Numbered from the stretch's first letter, positions 52,456 to 61,122 are shown. The stretch: DNA of 64,000 bases from a bacterium (GCA_021822495.1 JAKAQO010000001.1:514808-578807); one strand, 5' to 3'. The notes: generated by a model from the letters alone, not told the origin. Program-made: numbers and translations.

Positions 52456-52725
52456 ATGGAATCTAATCAAGAAGAAAAATCAGGTGGTTGTGGATGTGGA
52501 AAAGGCGGTTGCGGGAAAAAGCATTGCTGTGGATGCAAGGGCATCGCGGTTCTTCTCATTCTGCTCTTGGGAGGAGTGATCGGTTATCTGCTCGCGGGAC
52601 ATCACTGCGGCAAGCATCACTGCGCTTTTGCCGCGGCAGATCCCTGTCCATTTCATAGCATGGGGATGATGAATCAAATGCCGCCCATGCCTGGTGGACC
52701 CATGGTTCACAAAAAAGGCAAATAA
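52456..52725 (+). CDS. Cys/His/Met-rich small membrane protein
   Basis: The 89-residue product has an N-terminal cysteine-rich segment (GCGCGKGGCGKKHCCGC), one membrane helix (GIAVLLILLLGGVIGYLLAG), a second metal-binding-like stretch (HHCGKHHCAF) and a Met/Pro-rich tail (MGMMNQMPPMPGGPM). The pattern suggests binding of soft metals such as copper on both sides of the membrane. Ribosome site AAAGGAGG and a TATAAT at 52421-52426 precede it and a strong terminator follows, so it is a single-gene unit. No named family is recognised. Confidence 0.8.
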   Translation: MESNQEEKSGGCGCGKGGCGKKHCCGCKGIAVLLILLLGGVIGYLLAGHHCGKHHCAFAAADPCPFHSMGMMNQMPPMPGGPMVHKKGK

Positions 52726-52737
52726 AGCCGCCTTTTG

Positions 52738-52773
52738 AAAACCGCCGGGGCGTTCAAAGCCCGGCGGTTTTTT
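52738..52773 (+). terminator. Rho-independent terminator
   Basis: An 11-bp stem AAACCGCCGGG / CCCGGCGGTTT with a short loop is followed by a run of T, 13 bases after the stop of the Cys-rich membrane protein gene and 8 bases before the ABC-F start. Confidence 0.92.
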
Positions 52774-52780
52774 AATCCCA

Positions 52781-54529
52781 ATGATCACGCTCAAAGACGT
52801 CTACAAATCCTTCGGACAGCAAACCCTCCTTGAGGGCGCGTCTCTTCAAATCAACCAAGGCGACCGCTTTGTCTTGGTCGGCCCCAACGGCGCGGGCAAA
52901 TCCACTCTCTTTAAGATGCTCTTGGGACGCGAAGAGCCGGATCAAGGTGAAGTGAGTATTAAAAAAGGCGCGGTGGTGGGATATCTCCCACAGGAAAACG
53001 CTCCGGTCTCGGATGAGGAAATTTTAAACTACGCCCTGTCTGAATTTGAGGACCCCGACGCGAGGCTGGCTTCCAAGGCTAAAGCGATTTTGATGGGCCT
53101 GGGGTTTAAGGTTTCGGATTTTAGCCGAAAAATGAACGCCTTAAGCGGCGGCTGGGCGATGAGAGTGGCTTTAGCCAAACTTCTTCTTTTAGAGCCCGAT
53201 TTACTTTTGTTGGATGAACCCACCAATCATTTGGATATTGATTCTCTTTTTTGGTTTCAAAAATATTTAAAGTCCTACCCCGGGGCGATTTTTTTAATCT
53301 CGCATGACCGCGCGTTTATTAACGCCGTCTGCCGCGCCATCATCAGCCTTCAGGACAAGACCCTTAAAATTTACCACGGGGATTACGAACATTTTATTTC
53401 GGAAAGACGCGCGGAAAAAGAGCGTTTGGAATCGGCCTATCGCCGCCAACAAGAAGAAATAGAAAAGATGCAGGAATTTATCGACCGCAACCGCGCGAGG
53501 GCTTCTACCGCTTCTCGCGCGCAGAGCATGATTAAAAGGCTTGAAAAACTAGAACGCATCGAGCTTCCGCCCGAGGCCAAAACGGTCCGCATCAGGTTTC
53601 CACAGCCTCCCCGCGTTGGGCTAAGAGTACTTTCGCTAAAAAATGTCTCCAAATCCTACGGAAGTGTTCAAGTCTACCGCGATCTTAATTTTGATCTGGA
53701 GCGCGGCTGGAAAATGGCTTTTGTCGGACATAACGGCGCGGGAAAATCGACCCTCCTTAAAATGCTGGCCGGGGTCATTCCCTTTGAATCGGGGCAAAGA
53801 ATTATCGGCCACGACATCCAGGTAGGATATTTTTCCCAACACCGGGAAGGCCAGCTTGATTTTGAAAAAACCGTTTTTCAAGAGGCTTTAAGCTCTAACC
53901 GCGAAAGCTCAGAACAAATCGTGCGCTCGGTTTTAGGCTCTTTTCTTTTTCCTGGGGACTCCATTCACAAAAAAGTCTCGGTCCTAAGCGGAGGAGAAAA
54001 AAGCCGATTGTCCCTGGTCAAGCTTCTTTTGAATCCGCCGAACGTTCTTTTGATGGATGAGCCCACCACCCATCTCGACATGGCCTCAGTCGATGGCCTG
54101 ATTGAGGCCCTTAAGGGTTTTGAAGGAACCCTTTGCGTGATCAGCCACGATCTTTATTTCTTGAACGCCCTGGCCGATCACGTCGTCCACATTGATGGAG
54201 GGAAAATTACGGTTTACCCCGGCGATTATGAATATTTTAAGCGCCGGCAAGCCCAGTGGCATGAGGAAAACCCACAAGCCGTTGAAGTTCCTGCCATTGA
54301 AAAAACCTCCAAACCCGCGGAGGTAGACCCTAAAAAACTCGCCCGTAGAGCGGCCAAATTGGGAGAGGAATTGTCCGTCCTTCACGCGAAACTCGAAGAA
54401 CTCGCCGCCCTCTTATCAAACCCGGAACTTTATTCCGATTATTCCCGGGTTCAAGAAATCGGCTCTGAGATGGAAAAAGTCCAGGAACTGATCCAGAGCA
54501 AGGAAGCGGAACTCTCGACTTCGCGCTAG
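52781..54529 (+). CDS. ABC-F family ATPase (Uup/EttA-like)
   Basis: The 582-residue product has two ATP-binding cassettes without membrane segments: Walker A GPNGAGKST and GHNGAGKST, signatures LSGGWAMRVALAK and LSGGEKSRLSLVK, and Walker B LLLLDEPTNHLD and VLLMDEPTTHLD. The interdomain linker is the P-site tRNA interaction motif of ABC-F proteins (about 205-260, Arg-rich). A C-terminal coiled coil (about 520-582) resembles the Uup/YdiF DNA- or ribosome-binding tail. It acts on the ribosome, in translation control or antibiotic protection. It follows a terminator and has little leader. Confidence 0.92.
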   Translation: MITLKDVYKSFGQQTLLEGASLQINQGDRFVLVGPNGAGKSTLFKMLLGREEPDQGEVSIKKGAVVGYLPQENAPVSDEEILNYALSEFEDPDARLASKAKAILMGLGFKVSDFSRKMNALSGGWAMRVALAKLLLLEPDLLLLDEPTNHLDIDSLFWFQKYLKSYPGAIFLISHDRAFINAVCRAIISLQDKTLKIYHGDYEHFISERRAEKERLESAYRRQQEEIEKMQEFIDRNRARASTASRAQSMIKRLEKLERIELPPEAKTVRIRFPQPPRVGLRVLSLKNVSKSYGSVQVYRDLNFDLERGWKMAFVGHNGAGKSTLLKMLAGVIPFESGQRIIGHDIQVGYFSQHREGQLDFEKTVFQEALSSNRESSEQIVRSVLGSFLFPGDSIHKKVSVLSGGEKSRLSLVKLLLNPPNVLLMDEPTTHLDMASVDGLIEALKGFEGTLCVISHDLYFLNALADHVVHIDGGKITVYPGDYEYFKRRQAQWHEENPQAVEVPAIEKTSKPAEVDPKKLARRAAKLGEELSVLHAKLEELAALLSNPELYSDYSRVQEIGSEMEKVQELIQSKEAELSTSR

Positions 54530-54548
54530 AATCCTACTCCGGAAATTC

Positions 54549-54950
54549 TTACGCCCAGAGAGAAAATCCGGCGCTTTTAAAATGGCGGTCGAAGGAAAAA
54601 ACCCGCTCGATGCGCGAGCGGCGCATCAAGACAAACGAAATACAATCGGTAAAGCTGACGTTTTGATCGGCGTATTTCTCGAATAACTCCAAGGCCTCCA
54701 GCTCCTCGTCTTTTTCTGGGCGCAGGATTCTCAAGGCCTTGGAAAACAAAATATTGCGCGCTTTTTCGGCCGCGAAGCGATATCCCGCGCGGCGCCCGAG
54801 AAGAGTGAAGGCCTCATCCAGAACGAAGTTGCTGGTCAGAAGCCGCTCCCGGGCTTTGATTATTCGCTCCCAGAGGGAAACGGCGGCTTCGTGGTGTTGA
54901 TCCAAAGGAAGATATCGGGCTATGAAAGGGCCGGTATCGATGAAAATCAC
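54549..54950 (-). CDS. PIN-domain toxin of a second VapBC-like pair
   Basis: The 133-residue product has the PIN acidic set: Asp5 (MIFIDTGPFI), Glu in FVLDEAFTLL, Asp in VSFTDCISF and Asp in VFSFDRHF. It is a likely RNase toxin, neutralised by the RHH-type antitoxin encoded upstream (four-base overlap, ATGA). The pair is convergent with the ABC-F gene. Confidence 0.87.
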   Translation of the reverse strand: MIFIDTGPFIARYLPLDQHHEAAVSLWERIIKARERLLTSNFVLDEAFTLLGRRAGYRFAAEKARNILFSKALRILRPEKDEELEALELFEKYADQNVSFTDCISFVLMRRSRIERVFSFDRHFKSAGFSLWA

Positions 54951-55195
54951 GGCAAATCCGAGCCGTAAAGATACTGGTCGTGCTTGGCGGAGACGTCTTT
55001 GGGGGTTTTTCCTTTAAACGTTTCGTCATCCGACAAAAAAGAATCCGCGTCCTCGAGACTTTCCCTCCGCGACGTTTCCAAATAGGCGGACATGGATTCG
55101 CGAACCATCTCCCCGAGAGAAATGCCGCGTTTCCGCGCGGAACGCAGAGCGCGCCCGCGCAATTCCTCCGGCAACATGATGGTCGTCCTTTTCAT
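54947..55195 (-). CDS. RHH-type antitoxin partner of the PIN toxin
   Basis: I start at the ATG at 55195 (MKRTTIMLPEEL); the longer frame from 55219 runs through the promoter and cannot be translated. The 82-residue product has a ribbon-helix-helix fold (TTIMLPEELRGRALRSARKR and ISLGEMVRESMSAYL) that would bind DNA as a dimer and an acidic C-terminal toxin-binding tail. The leader would be only about five bases. Confidence 0.83.
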   Translation of the reverse strand: MKRTTIMLPEELRGRALRSARKRGISLGEMVRESMSAYLETSRRESLEDADSFLSDDETFKGKTPKDVSAKHDQYLYGSDLP

Positions 55196-55203
55196 ATACC
55201 TAC

Positions 55204-55232
55204 ATAATAGCGCATACATATTGCTTTGTCAA
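55204..55232 (-). promoter_or_regulatory. Promoter of the second toxin-antitoxin pair
   Basis: On the minus strand -35 TTGACA (55227-55232), 17-base spacer, -10 TATTAT (55204-55209), nearly ideal. The -10 box ends eight bases before the antitoxin ATG. Confidence 0.85.
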
Positions 55233-55299
55233 GGGGAACTTTTTAGTCCAAATACGGAATCCCGGCGCGGCATCCGCGCGCGTCTAGCCAATTGCGCTT

Positions 55300-56805
55300 T
55301 TAACGGGACTTGGAAATAATTCGGCGTTTTTTGGGGCTTGAGAGAGATCTCTCCGCGCATTGGGCAAAAACATCTCGCACCAAAACTGGTTCAACGGAAG
55401 AGTTTCTTCCGTGAATAAATGTCTTGTAGCCATCTCCGCCCTGGGCTAAGAAATTCAAGGTCGCTACGCTGTAGGAAGAGCTTGAAACCAGGGGCTGATT
55501 GTCAATCCAGACATCTCGAACGCGTTTTTGAGCGGGGGCCTTGGGATCATAGTCAAAGCGAATTCCGCTGACCTGAATGATTCCCTGGTTTCCGCTCACT
55601 CCCCATTCTAAAATTTCCCGAATTTGCGCGCCACTCAAACTCATGGTTGCAACGTAATTGTCAAAAGGCATCACATCGAAAATATCTCTCCAGGTTACGG
55701 GACCCCTGGGCAAATCCGCCCGCAAGCCGCCGCTATTTTGAAAAGCGACATCGGTTTTAGCCCATAAGCGCAAACAATCCGCCGCCCAATCTCCAATAGC
55801 CGATTCGCGGTCAAATTTTCTCTTAAATGTTCGTGGAGATTGCCCCAGGACCTGATTCATTTTTTTCCCCACTTCCTGTTGATAACGGGCAAGAATTTTT
55901 TTAATTTGGGGATCGGAACCCATTTTTTGAGGATTAATTTTAATCACGCGCGCTTTGGAGCGAACAACTTTTTTAGTCAGCGGATTAATCCATAAAGTGA
56001 CCTTGCCGACATGGGTGAGATAGCTTCCGGTTTGAACAATCAGGGTGTGATGAACCGAATCGCGAACCCCTTTAGGCAAAAGAGTATGAGAGTGCCCACC
56101 GACGATGAGATCAATACCCGCGACGTGAGAGGCGATAAAACGATCGTCTTCAAACGGAGCGCTTTTGGGGGTTTGAATTCCAACATGGGTCACGGCGATA
56201 ATAACGGTCGCGCCCTTTCCCTTTAAAATCCTGACCTCATCTTTGGCCTCGTCAATCTCGCGCCGGAATTTAAGCCCGCGGATGTTTTTATGGAAAGTTA
56301 AATTCGGCATATTCGTCGTCAAAAGCCCGAAGACTCCGATTTTGATTCCAGCGAGATTTTTAATCACGAAAGGCTTAAGATAGGGAACCCTTTTCCCGGT
56401 TTTGAGCGAATAAACATTAGCTCCCAACACCGGCATATGAAGGGAATGGACGAGCTTTTCAAGCTGCGCTTGCCCAAAATCGAAATCATGGTTTCCCACT
56501 TCGATGACATCATACGGGACGGCATTGAAAAAGGAAACAAGGGCTTTCCCTTTCGTCAAACTCCCCTCCGGAGTTCCTTGAAACCAATCTCCGGCGTCAA
56601 TTAAAAGTTTCGGCCCTGGGGCCTCCCTAAAATAGCGGGCTAAAACATCCGCGCCGCCGACAAGCTTTTTGCGCTTATTGGGCCGGGTCAAAATCCAGCC
56701 GTGGATGTCGTTGGTGTGATAGATGAAAATGCGGATATCCTTGGCTGAAAGCGGCGCGGGCGACGCCAAAAAGAAAACCCAAACAGCAATCAAATATTTT
56801 TTCAA
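55300..56805 (-). CDS. Secreted UshA-like 5'-nucleotidase / metallophosphatase
   Basis: I start at the TTG at 56805 (MKKYLIAVWVFFLASP), which sits after the ribosome site AGAGGGGG and gives a clean signal peptide; an ATG at 56835 would add ten residues. The metallophosphatase domain has HTNDIHGW, DAGDWFQGTPE, VGNHDFDFG and GGHSHTLLP, binding two metal ions. The C-terminal 5'-nucleotidase domain has ESAIGDWAADCLR and NSGGLRADLPRGPVTWRDIFDVMPFDN. It should hydrolyse nucleotides in the periplasm. Confidence 0.92.
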   Translation of the reverse strand: MKKYLIAVWVFFLASPAPLSAKDIRIFIYHTNDIHGWILTRPNKRKKLVGGADVLARYFREAPGPKLLIDAGDWFQGTPEGSLTKGKALVSFFNAVPYDVIEVGNHDFDFGQAQLEKLVHSLHMPVLGANVYSLKTGKRVPYLKPFVIKNLAGIKIGVFGLLTTNMPNLTFHKNIRGLKFRREIDEAKDEVRILKGKGATVIIAVTHVGIQTPKSAPFEDDRFIASHVAGIDLIVGGHSHTLLPKGVRDSVHHTLIVQTGSYLTHVGKVTLWINPLTKKVVRSKARVIKINPQKMGSDPQIKKILARYQQEVGKKMNQVLGQSPRTFKRKFDRESAIGDWAADCLRLWAKTDVAFQNSGGLRADLPRGPVTWRDIFDVMPFDNYVATMSLSGAQIREILEWGVSGNQGIIQVSGIRFDYDPKAPAQKRVRDVWIDNQPLVSSSSYSVATLNFLAQGGDGYKTFIHGRNSSVEPVLVRDVFAQCAERSLSSPKKRRIISKSR

Positions 56806-56844
56806 AAAGCCCCCTCTTTTTTCGTAATTTAACATTGAGCCGTT

Positions 56845-57717
56845 TTAATCCGCCAAAAAGCCGAATTTGCCGCTGTTAAAATCCTCAATAGCCTGATTGA
56901 TTTCATCCACGGAATTCATTACGAACGGACCATAATGAACCAGGGGTTCCTCGATGGGAGCCCCGCTTAAAAAAAGAAGCGTGGACGGTTCTTTCGATTC
57001 GATGAGAATTTCATCTCCGTCATTTTTAAACAAGACAAATTCGCCCGGGGAAATTTCCCGGGAACCGTTGGTCTTAATCGAGCCTTCCAAGGTCAGAAGA
57101 GCGGCGTTGAAGTCCTTGAAAGCGGTCAGCCGCGCCTGGACATGGGGATTGAGCCGAATATCCAGCATGTGGACCGGGGTAAAAGTCAGAGCCGGGCCTT
57201 GAACGCCTTCATAAGACCCGGAAACAATTCGAATCTTTCCCGCGTTATCAGGCAAAAGAACTTCGCGTATCTCTTGTTGAGTCAGCGGTTGGTATTTGGG
57301 AGAAACGAGTTTATCTTTTTTAGGAAGATTGACCCAGATTTGAATCATATGCAGAATACCGCCCGCCTTCAAAAAATTTTCCTCGTGATATTCGTTGTGA
57401 AGAACTCCGCCGCCTGCCGTCATCCATTGGACTTCTCCGGGATGAATGATGCCGCCGTTTCCCGCGCTGTCGTGATGGGCAATAGAGCCTTGATAGGCGA
57501 GAGTGACGGTTTCAAAACCCCGATGGGGATGGGTTCCCACGCCGCGACGCCGGGTGGTGGAAGAATATTTCTCCGGTTTCTGATAATCTAAAAGAAAAAA
57601 TGGGCTCATTCTTTTTTCAAAATCAGTCGCAGAGGGAAAATAATTGCTCACATGAAAACCGTTGCCCACCCAGTGCTCCGGCGCCCCGCGAAAAATTCTC
57701 TCAATTGTTCTTTGCAT
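56845..57717 (-). CDS. Pirin-family protein
   Basis: I start at the ATG at 57717 (MQRTIERIF), eight bases after GGGGG; the longer frame to 57786 lies inside the dioxygenase gene. The 290-residue bicupin has the pirin metal site (THPHRGFETVT and GGGVLHNEYHEE; His-x-His and His-x-Glu). Pirins bind iron and in some bacteria have quercetinase activity. It overlaps the end of the extradiol dioxygenase gene by 17 bases, a sensible pairing of two aromatic-ring oxygenase-like proteins. Confidence 0.92.
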   Translation of the reverse strand: MQRTIERIFRGAPEHWVGNGFHVSNYFPSATDFEKRMSPFFLLDYQKPEKYSSTTRRRGVGTHPHRGFETVTLAYQGSIAHHDSAGNGGIIHPGEVQWMTAGGGVLHNEYHEENFLKAGGILHMIQIWVNLPKKDKLVSPKYQPLTQQEIREVLLPDNAGKIRIVSGSYEGVQGPALTFTPVHMLDIRLNPHVQARLTAFKDFNAALLTLEGSIKTNGSREISPGEFVLFKNDGDEILIESKEPSTLLFLSGAPIEEPLVHYGPFVMNSVDEINQAIEDFNSGKFGFLAD

Positions 57718-58540
57718 GATTGTCCCCCAAATTGTGTCCGATGCTTGCGATAAACAAGAGCCCGTTTCCATAATAGATGGAATCAAAATGAATGTTCGAC
57801 TTCTCTCTCATTCCCGCTCCCAAAAAGAAAAAGAGCGGGTCAAAATGCTCGGGGCTGGGGGCGGCCAGGCGCGCATGAGGCGCCTTTTCAAGGAAATGGC
57901 TCAAATCATCGGTATTGGACGCAAGAAATTTTTCTTTAAGCCATTGATAAAACTCGCTTGCCCAATCATCCGGAGGATCATCTTTGCCGAAAAAATGGAC
58001 CTGGCCTAAATTATGAATGAGGGCTCCGCAGGCGAGAAGCAAAATATTTTCTTCTCGCAAGGGCGATAAAATTTCTCCAATCTGGATGATTTTATGCGGG
58101 TCTTGGCCCGCAGGAACTGAAAGCTCAACGACAGGGACATCCGCCTCGGGATAAAGCCGGGAAAGGGGAACCCAGACGCCGTGATCAAGCCCCCTCGTAT
58201 CGTTTAAACGAATCTCAAAGCCTTGTTGATTTAAATGATCTCTGACGCGACGGGCAAGCGCGGGAGATCCTGGACAGGAATAAGCCTTTTGATAAAATTC
58301 TCTGGGAAATCCCGAGTAATCATGAATCGTTTCCGGATGGGAAGATGCGGAGACTTCCAAGGCCAACGAGCCCGTATCCCAATGTCCGGACATGGCGATA
58401 ATGGCTTTGGGTTTTCCCAATTTCTTTCCCCAAAAACCCAGGGCCTTGGTATAGTCGTCTTCCTCAAAAGCCGGCATGGGGCCAAAATCGCTGACAAAAA
58501 AGGCGGGCAATTTTTGAGGCATATTGATATGGTAGCTCAT
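57701..58540 (-). CDS. DODA-type extradiol dioxygenase family protein
   Basis: The 279-residue product matches the LigB/YgiD group of class III extradiol dioxygenases: MSGHWDTGSLALEVS (His53), RGLDHGVWVPL (His120), SVPAGQDPHKIIQIGEIL and GALIHNLGQV (His176). One position is unusual: the family motif SHGSP near the N-terminus reads SDFGP here, with Asp18 where a metal-binding His is expected. Zn/Fe binding could be altered or use the Asp. It precedes the pirin gene (17-base overlap). Substrate is not predictable. Confidence 0.88.
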   Translation of the reverse strand: MSYHINMPQKLPAFFVSDFGPMPAFEEDDYTKALGFWGKKLGKPKAIIAMSGHWDTGSLALEVSASSHPETIHDYSGFPREFYQKAYSCPGSPALARRVRDHLNQQGFEIRLNDTRGLDHGVWVPLSRLYPEADVPVVELSVPAGQDPHKIIQIGEILSPLREENILLLACGALIHNLGQVHFFGKDDPPDDWASEFYQWLKEKFLASNTDDLSHFLEKAPHARLAAPSPEHFDPLFFFLGAGMREKSNIHFDSIYYGNGLLFIASIGHNLGDNHAKNN

Positions 58541-58586
58541 TTAAAATATGATAAAAGAGTCGTTTTAAAATAAATGGAGGGAATCT

Positions 58587-58865
58587 ATGCCTAAAGCAAA
58601 AGCGCGTCATATCCTGGTTTCAACAAAAGAGCAATGCGAGGAAATTAAAAAACAAATCGAGGCGGGCGCGGATTTCGCCGAAATGGCGAAAAAACATTCT
58701 TCCTGTCCCTCCAATAAACAAGGCGGAAATCTCGGAGAATTCGGCCCCGGCGAGATGGTTCCGGAATTTGACAAAGTGGTTTTTAGCGCGGAAATCGGCA
58801 AGGTTCAAGGCCCAGTGAAAACCCAATTCGGATATCATTTGGTTGAGGTCACCCACCGAAGTTAA
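58587..58865 (+). CDS. Parvulin-type peptidyl-prolyl isomerase
   Basis: The 92-residue protein is a single PpiC/parvulin domain: KARHILVSTKEQCEEIKKQI, GADFAEMAKKHSSCPS, GGNLGEFGPGEMVPEFDKVVF and QFGYHLVEVTHRS. It has no signal peptide, so it acts in the cytoplasm as a folding helper. The size matches E. coli PpiC (93 residues). The ribosome site GGAGG precedes the ATG. Confidence 0.93.
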   Translation: MPKAKARHILVSTKEQCEEIKKQIEAGADFAEMAKKHSSCPSNKQGGNLGEFGPGEMVPEFDKVVFSAEIGKVQGPVKTQFGYHLVEVTHRS

Positions 58866-58872
58866 TTTTTTG

Positions 58873-59361
58873 ATGAACCTCCGTCCTTTGGCCGTCGTCT
58901 TGGCGGTTTTGACTTTCGCCGGGTGTTCCCATTCGCGCTCAATCATCAAACGCGATGATGAAGCGGGGTTTGGAGGGTACCGGGCCATCGGCGTTCCCGC
59001 CTTTGTAGACCCCCAGGGACAAGGACAAAAAATCGCGGATGCCATTAATCACGATTTAGCGGCCTTAACCTACAACCCCGTGAACGGCAAGCTCATCGCC
59101 AAAATTCTCTCGCTTCATAAGCCCAGCAAGGATTTTGGGTATAGCTTAGAGACCCTGGAACTCATCCGCAATCAGACCTCGGCGGATGCCGTCATTATCG
59201 GGCGAATGTCTCCCAATTGGGACGCCGCCTTCATCATGATGTTTGAGACCAATATGGGAGAGCAAGTTCTTCGCGGGATCATTCGCCCCCCCGGAAGGAA
59301 AAAGGTTTTCAAGAATCCGGATGAAGTCGCGTTGGCGGTCGTTAAGGCAGTCACGAAATAA
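58873..59361 (+). CDS. Predicted lipoprotein (GNA1162/CsgG-like region)
   Basis: I start at the ATG at 58873 (MNLRPLAVVLAVL), eight bases after the parvulin stop; an earlier in-frame ATG at 58843 lies inside that gene. The product has a signal with lipobox FAGC and a mature part beginning YRAIGVPAFVDPQGQGQKIADAINHDL, a pattern seen in CsgG- and GNA1162-like lipoproteins, ending in an alpha/beta region. About 162 residues. Function unknown. Confidence 0.72.
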   Translation: MNLRPLAVVLAVLTFAGCSHSRSIIKRDDEAGFGGYRAIGVPAFVDPQGQGQKIADAINHDLAALTYNPVNGKLIAKILSLHKPSKDFGYSLETLELIRNQTSADAVIIGRMSPNWDAAFIMMFETNMGEQVLRGIIRPPGRKKVFKNPDEVALAVVKAVTK

Positions 59362-59367
59362 GACCTG

Positions 59368-59760
59368 ATGCCGCGTTCTTCGCGAACTTTTGTTATAGAC
59401 GGCGCGAATGCGGTTTACGCTGTTTTCGGTCCTTGGCCGGAAACCCTTGAAGAACAAAATCGTTGCGCCTCGGACTTTATCTCTTCTCTGGATGAGCGCC
59501 TGCGCTTAGCGCCGGAATTTTCAATCGAGGTGGTTTTTGACGGGTTTCACCGCGCGGTTCCATCCGTCAACCGAGAACGCCTCCGGATTATTTTCTCAGA
59601 TGAGGAAACAGCCGACTCCGTTATTTTAGAGCGCGTCCGGTCCCTGGTTTACTTTAAGGAAAAAGTAACCGTCGTCACCCGGGATCGCGATCTGGCTAAT
59701 GAGGCCCGGCGTGAGAACGCGAAAACATTGGATCCCCAAAAATTTTGGGGAATGTTTTAA
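59368..59760 (+). CDS. NYN-domain RNase-like protein (YacP type)
   Basis: The 130-residue product has the PIN-like NYN/YacP fold: TFVIDGANAVYAVFG with the first catalytic Asp, SIEVVFDGFHRAVPS, IIFSDEETADSVILERV and VTVVTRDRDLANEARREN. It probably cleaves RNA; YacP (Rae1) of Bacillus subtilis cuts mRNA at the ribosome. It starts six bases after the lipoprotein gene. Confidence 0.85.
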   Translation: MPRSSRTFVIDGANAVYAVFGPWPETLEEQNRCASDFISSLDERLRLAPEFSIEVVFDGFHRAVPSVNRERLRIIFSDEETADSVILERVRSLVYFKEKVTVVTRDRDLANEARRENAKTLDPQKFWGMF

Positions 59761-59765
59761 GGGCG

Positions 59766-60701
59766 ATGAAATCCGAAAAATCTAAAGCGCTGATTGCGAG
59801 CCTGCTCATATTGAGCTCTCCAGCCCTTAAAGCCGCGAATCGCTCCGTTCAAAGCGAGATTGATGAAATCAATCGCCTCGTCCTTCAGGAAAAAGGCCAA
59901 AATTCAATCAAGGTTGATTGGCTGGATAAAAAAATAGAGAAATTAGGAAAAAAAGTTATCCATGAAAAGAGCGAAGCCCTTAAGCCTTTAGGGGATGTCG
60001 TTTTAAATTCCCATGCGCCGCTTAAAACCAGAATTTTCTGCATCAACTTCTTGGGGCTCATCAACGATCCCGGAGCTTTCACGACTTTATCCCAGGTTCT
60101 TCTTGACTCTTCCCAACCGGATGCGCTACGCTCCGAAGCGGCTTCCTTAATTTCCCAATCTCCCGTCTCCATCAGCGCGAGAAGACAGGTCTTGTGCCGA
60201 AATTTAGCCCAAAAAAATTTGCCGGAATTAACCTTAAGCCAGACCTTATTTGAAATATCAAGGTTGGGATGTCCGCAAACCCATTTGCTTTTAAAGCAAG
60301 CTCAAGGTTTTGGGAACAACCCTTCGGGCAAAAATAAGGTTTTGGCAATCCTGGTCATTAAGGCCCTGGGAGAATCGTTTTCTCTCAACGCCTCGAAGAC
60401 TCTATGGAGGCTGTTTGATTTCTACTCTCCGGGTTCTCTCTTGAGAAAAGAAGTTCTCAAAGCGCTTTTAAAACAATCCCGGCGCAGACTGCCGAGCTCT
60501 TTTATATCTTTGTCTCAATCCCGGGAAGCGGTCTCAGCGGAATCCAGATTTCCTGAAAACGAGACATTGGCGCTTGAAATTTTAGCGCGCCTTGGCGGCA
60601 AGAAGGCGATACCGGATATCCAAAGAGAACTTAAAAATCCAAATCCAGCCGTTCGAGAGGCCGCGCAAAAGGCGCTGGAACAAGCCCGCCAAGCCCCATA
60701 A
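59766..60701 (+). CDS. Exported HEAT-repeat protein
   Basis: I start at the ATG at 59766 (MKSEKSKALIASLLILSSP), after the NYN stop; an upstream in-frame ATG at 59745 lies inside that gene. A signal peptide-like segment is followed by several HEAT/Armadillo-type helical repeats (ILARLGGKKAIPDIQRELKNPNPAVREAAQKAL at the C-terminus is a clear unit). Such proteins are scaffolds. About 311 residues. Convergent with queF. Confidence 0.72.
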   Translation: MKSEKSKALIASLLILSSPALKAANRSVQSEIDEINRLVLQEKGQNSIKVDWLDKKIEKLGKKVIHEKSEALKPLGDVVLNSHAPLKTRIFCINFLGLINDPGAFTTLSQVLLDSSQPDALRSEAASLISQSPVSISARRQVLCRNLAQKNLPELTLSQTLFEISRLGCPQTHLLLKQAQGFGNNPSGKNKVLAILVIKALGESFSLNASKTLWRLFDFYSPGSLLRKEVLKALLKQSRRRLPSSFISLSQSREAVSAESRFPENETLALEILARLGGKKAIPDIQRELKNPNPAVREAAQKALEQARQAP

Positions 60702-60714
60702 TTTCCGGGGGATA

Positions 60715-61122
60715 TTATTTTTTGCGCGGATACCTGGCCGTAATGGTCGAATGCATGCCGCCGCGAGAGGTAAAAGTTCCTTCCAATACGGCCCAGCGGG
60801 GACGGGCGGCCTTGACGATGTCGTCTAAAATTCGGTTGACCGCGTTTTCGTAGAAAATGCCCATATTTCGATAGGCAAGGAGATAGTATTTGAACGATTT
60901 GAGTTCAATGCACAGGCGGTCGGGAAGATAGGTCAGCGTCAATTTTCCAAAGTCAGGAAGTTTGGTTTTAGGGCACACCGACGTAAATTCCGGACATTCG
61001 ATTTTAATCTCATAGCCCTGATATTGATTGGGCCAGGTTTCCAGGGACGGCAAGACTTCGGATTTCCCTGAAAAGGCGAGATTTTCCCCGTAGCCATAGA
61101 CGGAAGTCTTGAGTTTAGGCAT
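60715..61122 (-). CDS. queF: NADPH-dependent 7-cyano-7-deazaguanine reductase QueF
   Basis: The 135-residue product has the type I QueF motif PEFTSVCPKTKLPDFG with Cys50 (forms the thioimide with preQ0) and Asp57, the NADPH-side stretch IELKSFKYYLLAYRNMGIFYENAVNRI, and GTFTSRGGMHSTI. It reduces preQ0 to preQ1 in queuosine synthesis. Its start overlaps the P-type ATPase stop by eight bases. No other queuosine gene or preQ1 riboswitch is seen in the window. Confidence 0.95.
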   Translation of the reverse strand: MPKLKTSVYGYGENLAFSGKSEVLPSLETWPNQYQGYEIKIECPEFTSVCPKTKLPDFGKLTLTYLPDRLCIELKSFKYYLLAYRNMGIFYENAVNRILDDIVKAARPRWAVLEGTFTSRGGMHSTITARYPRKK

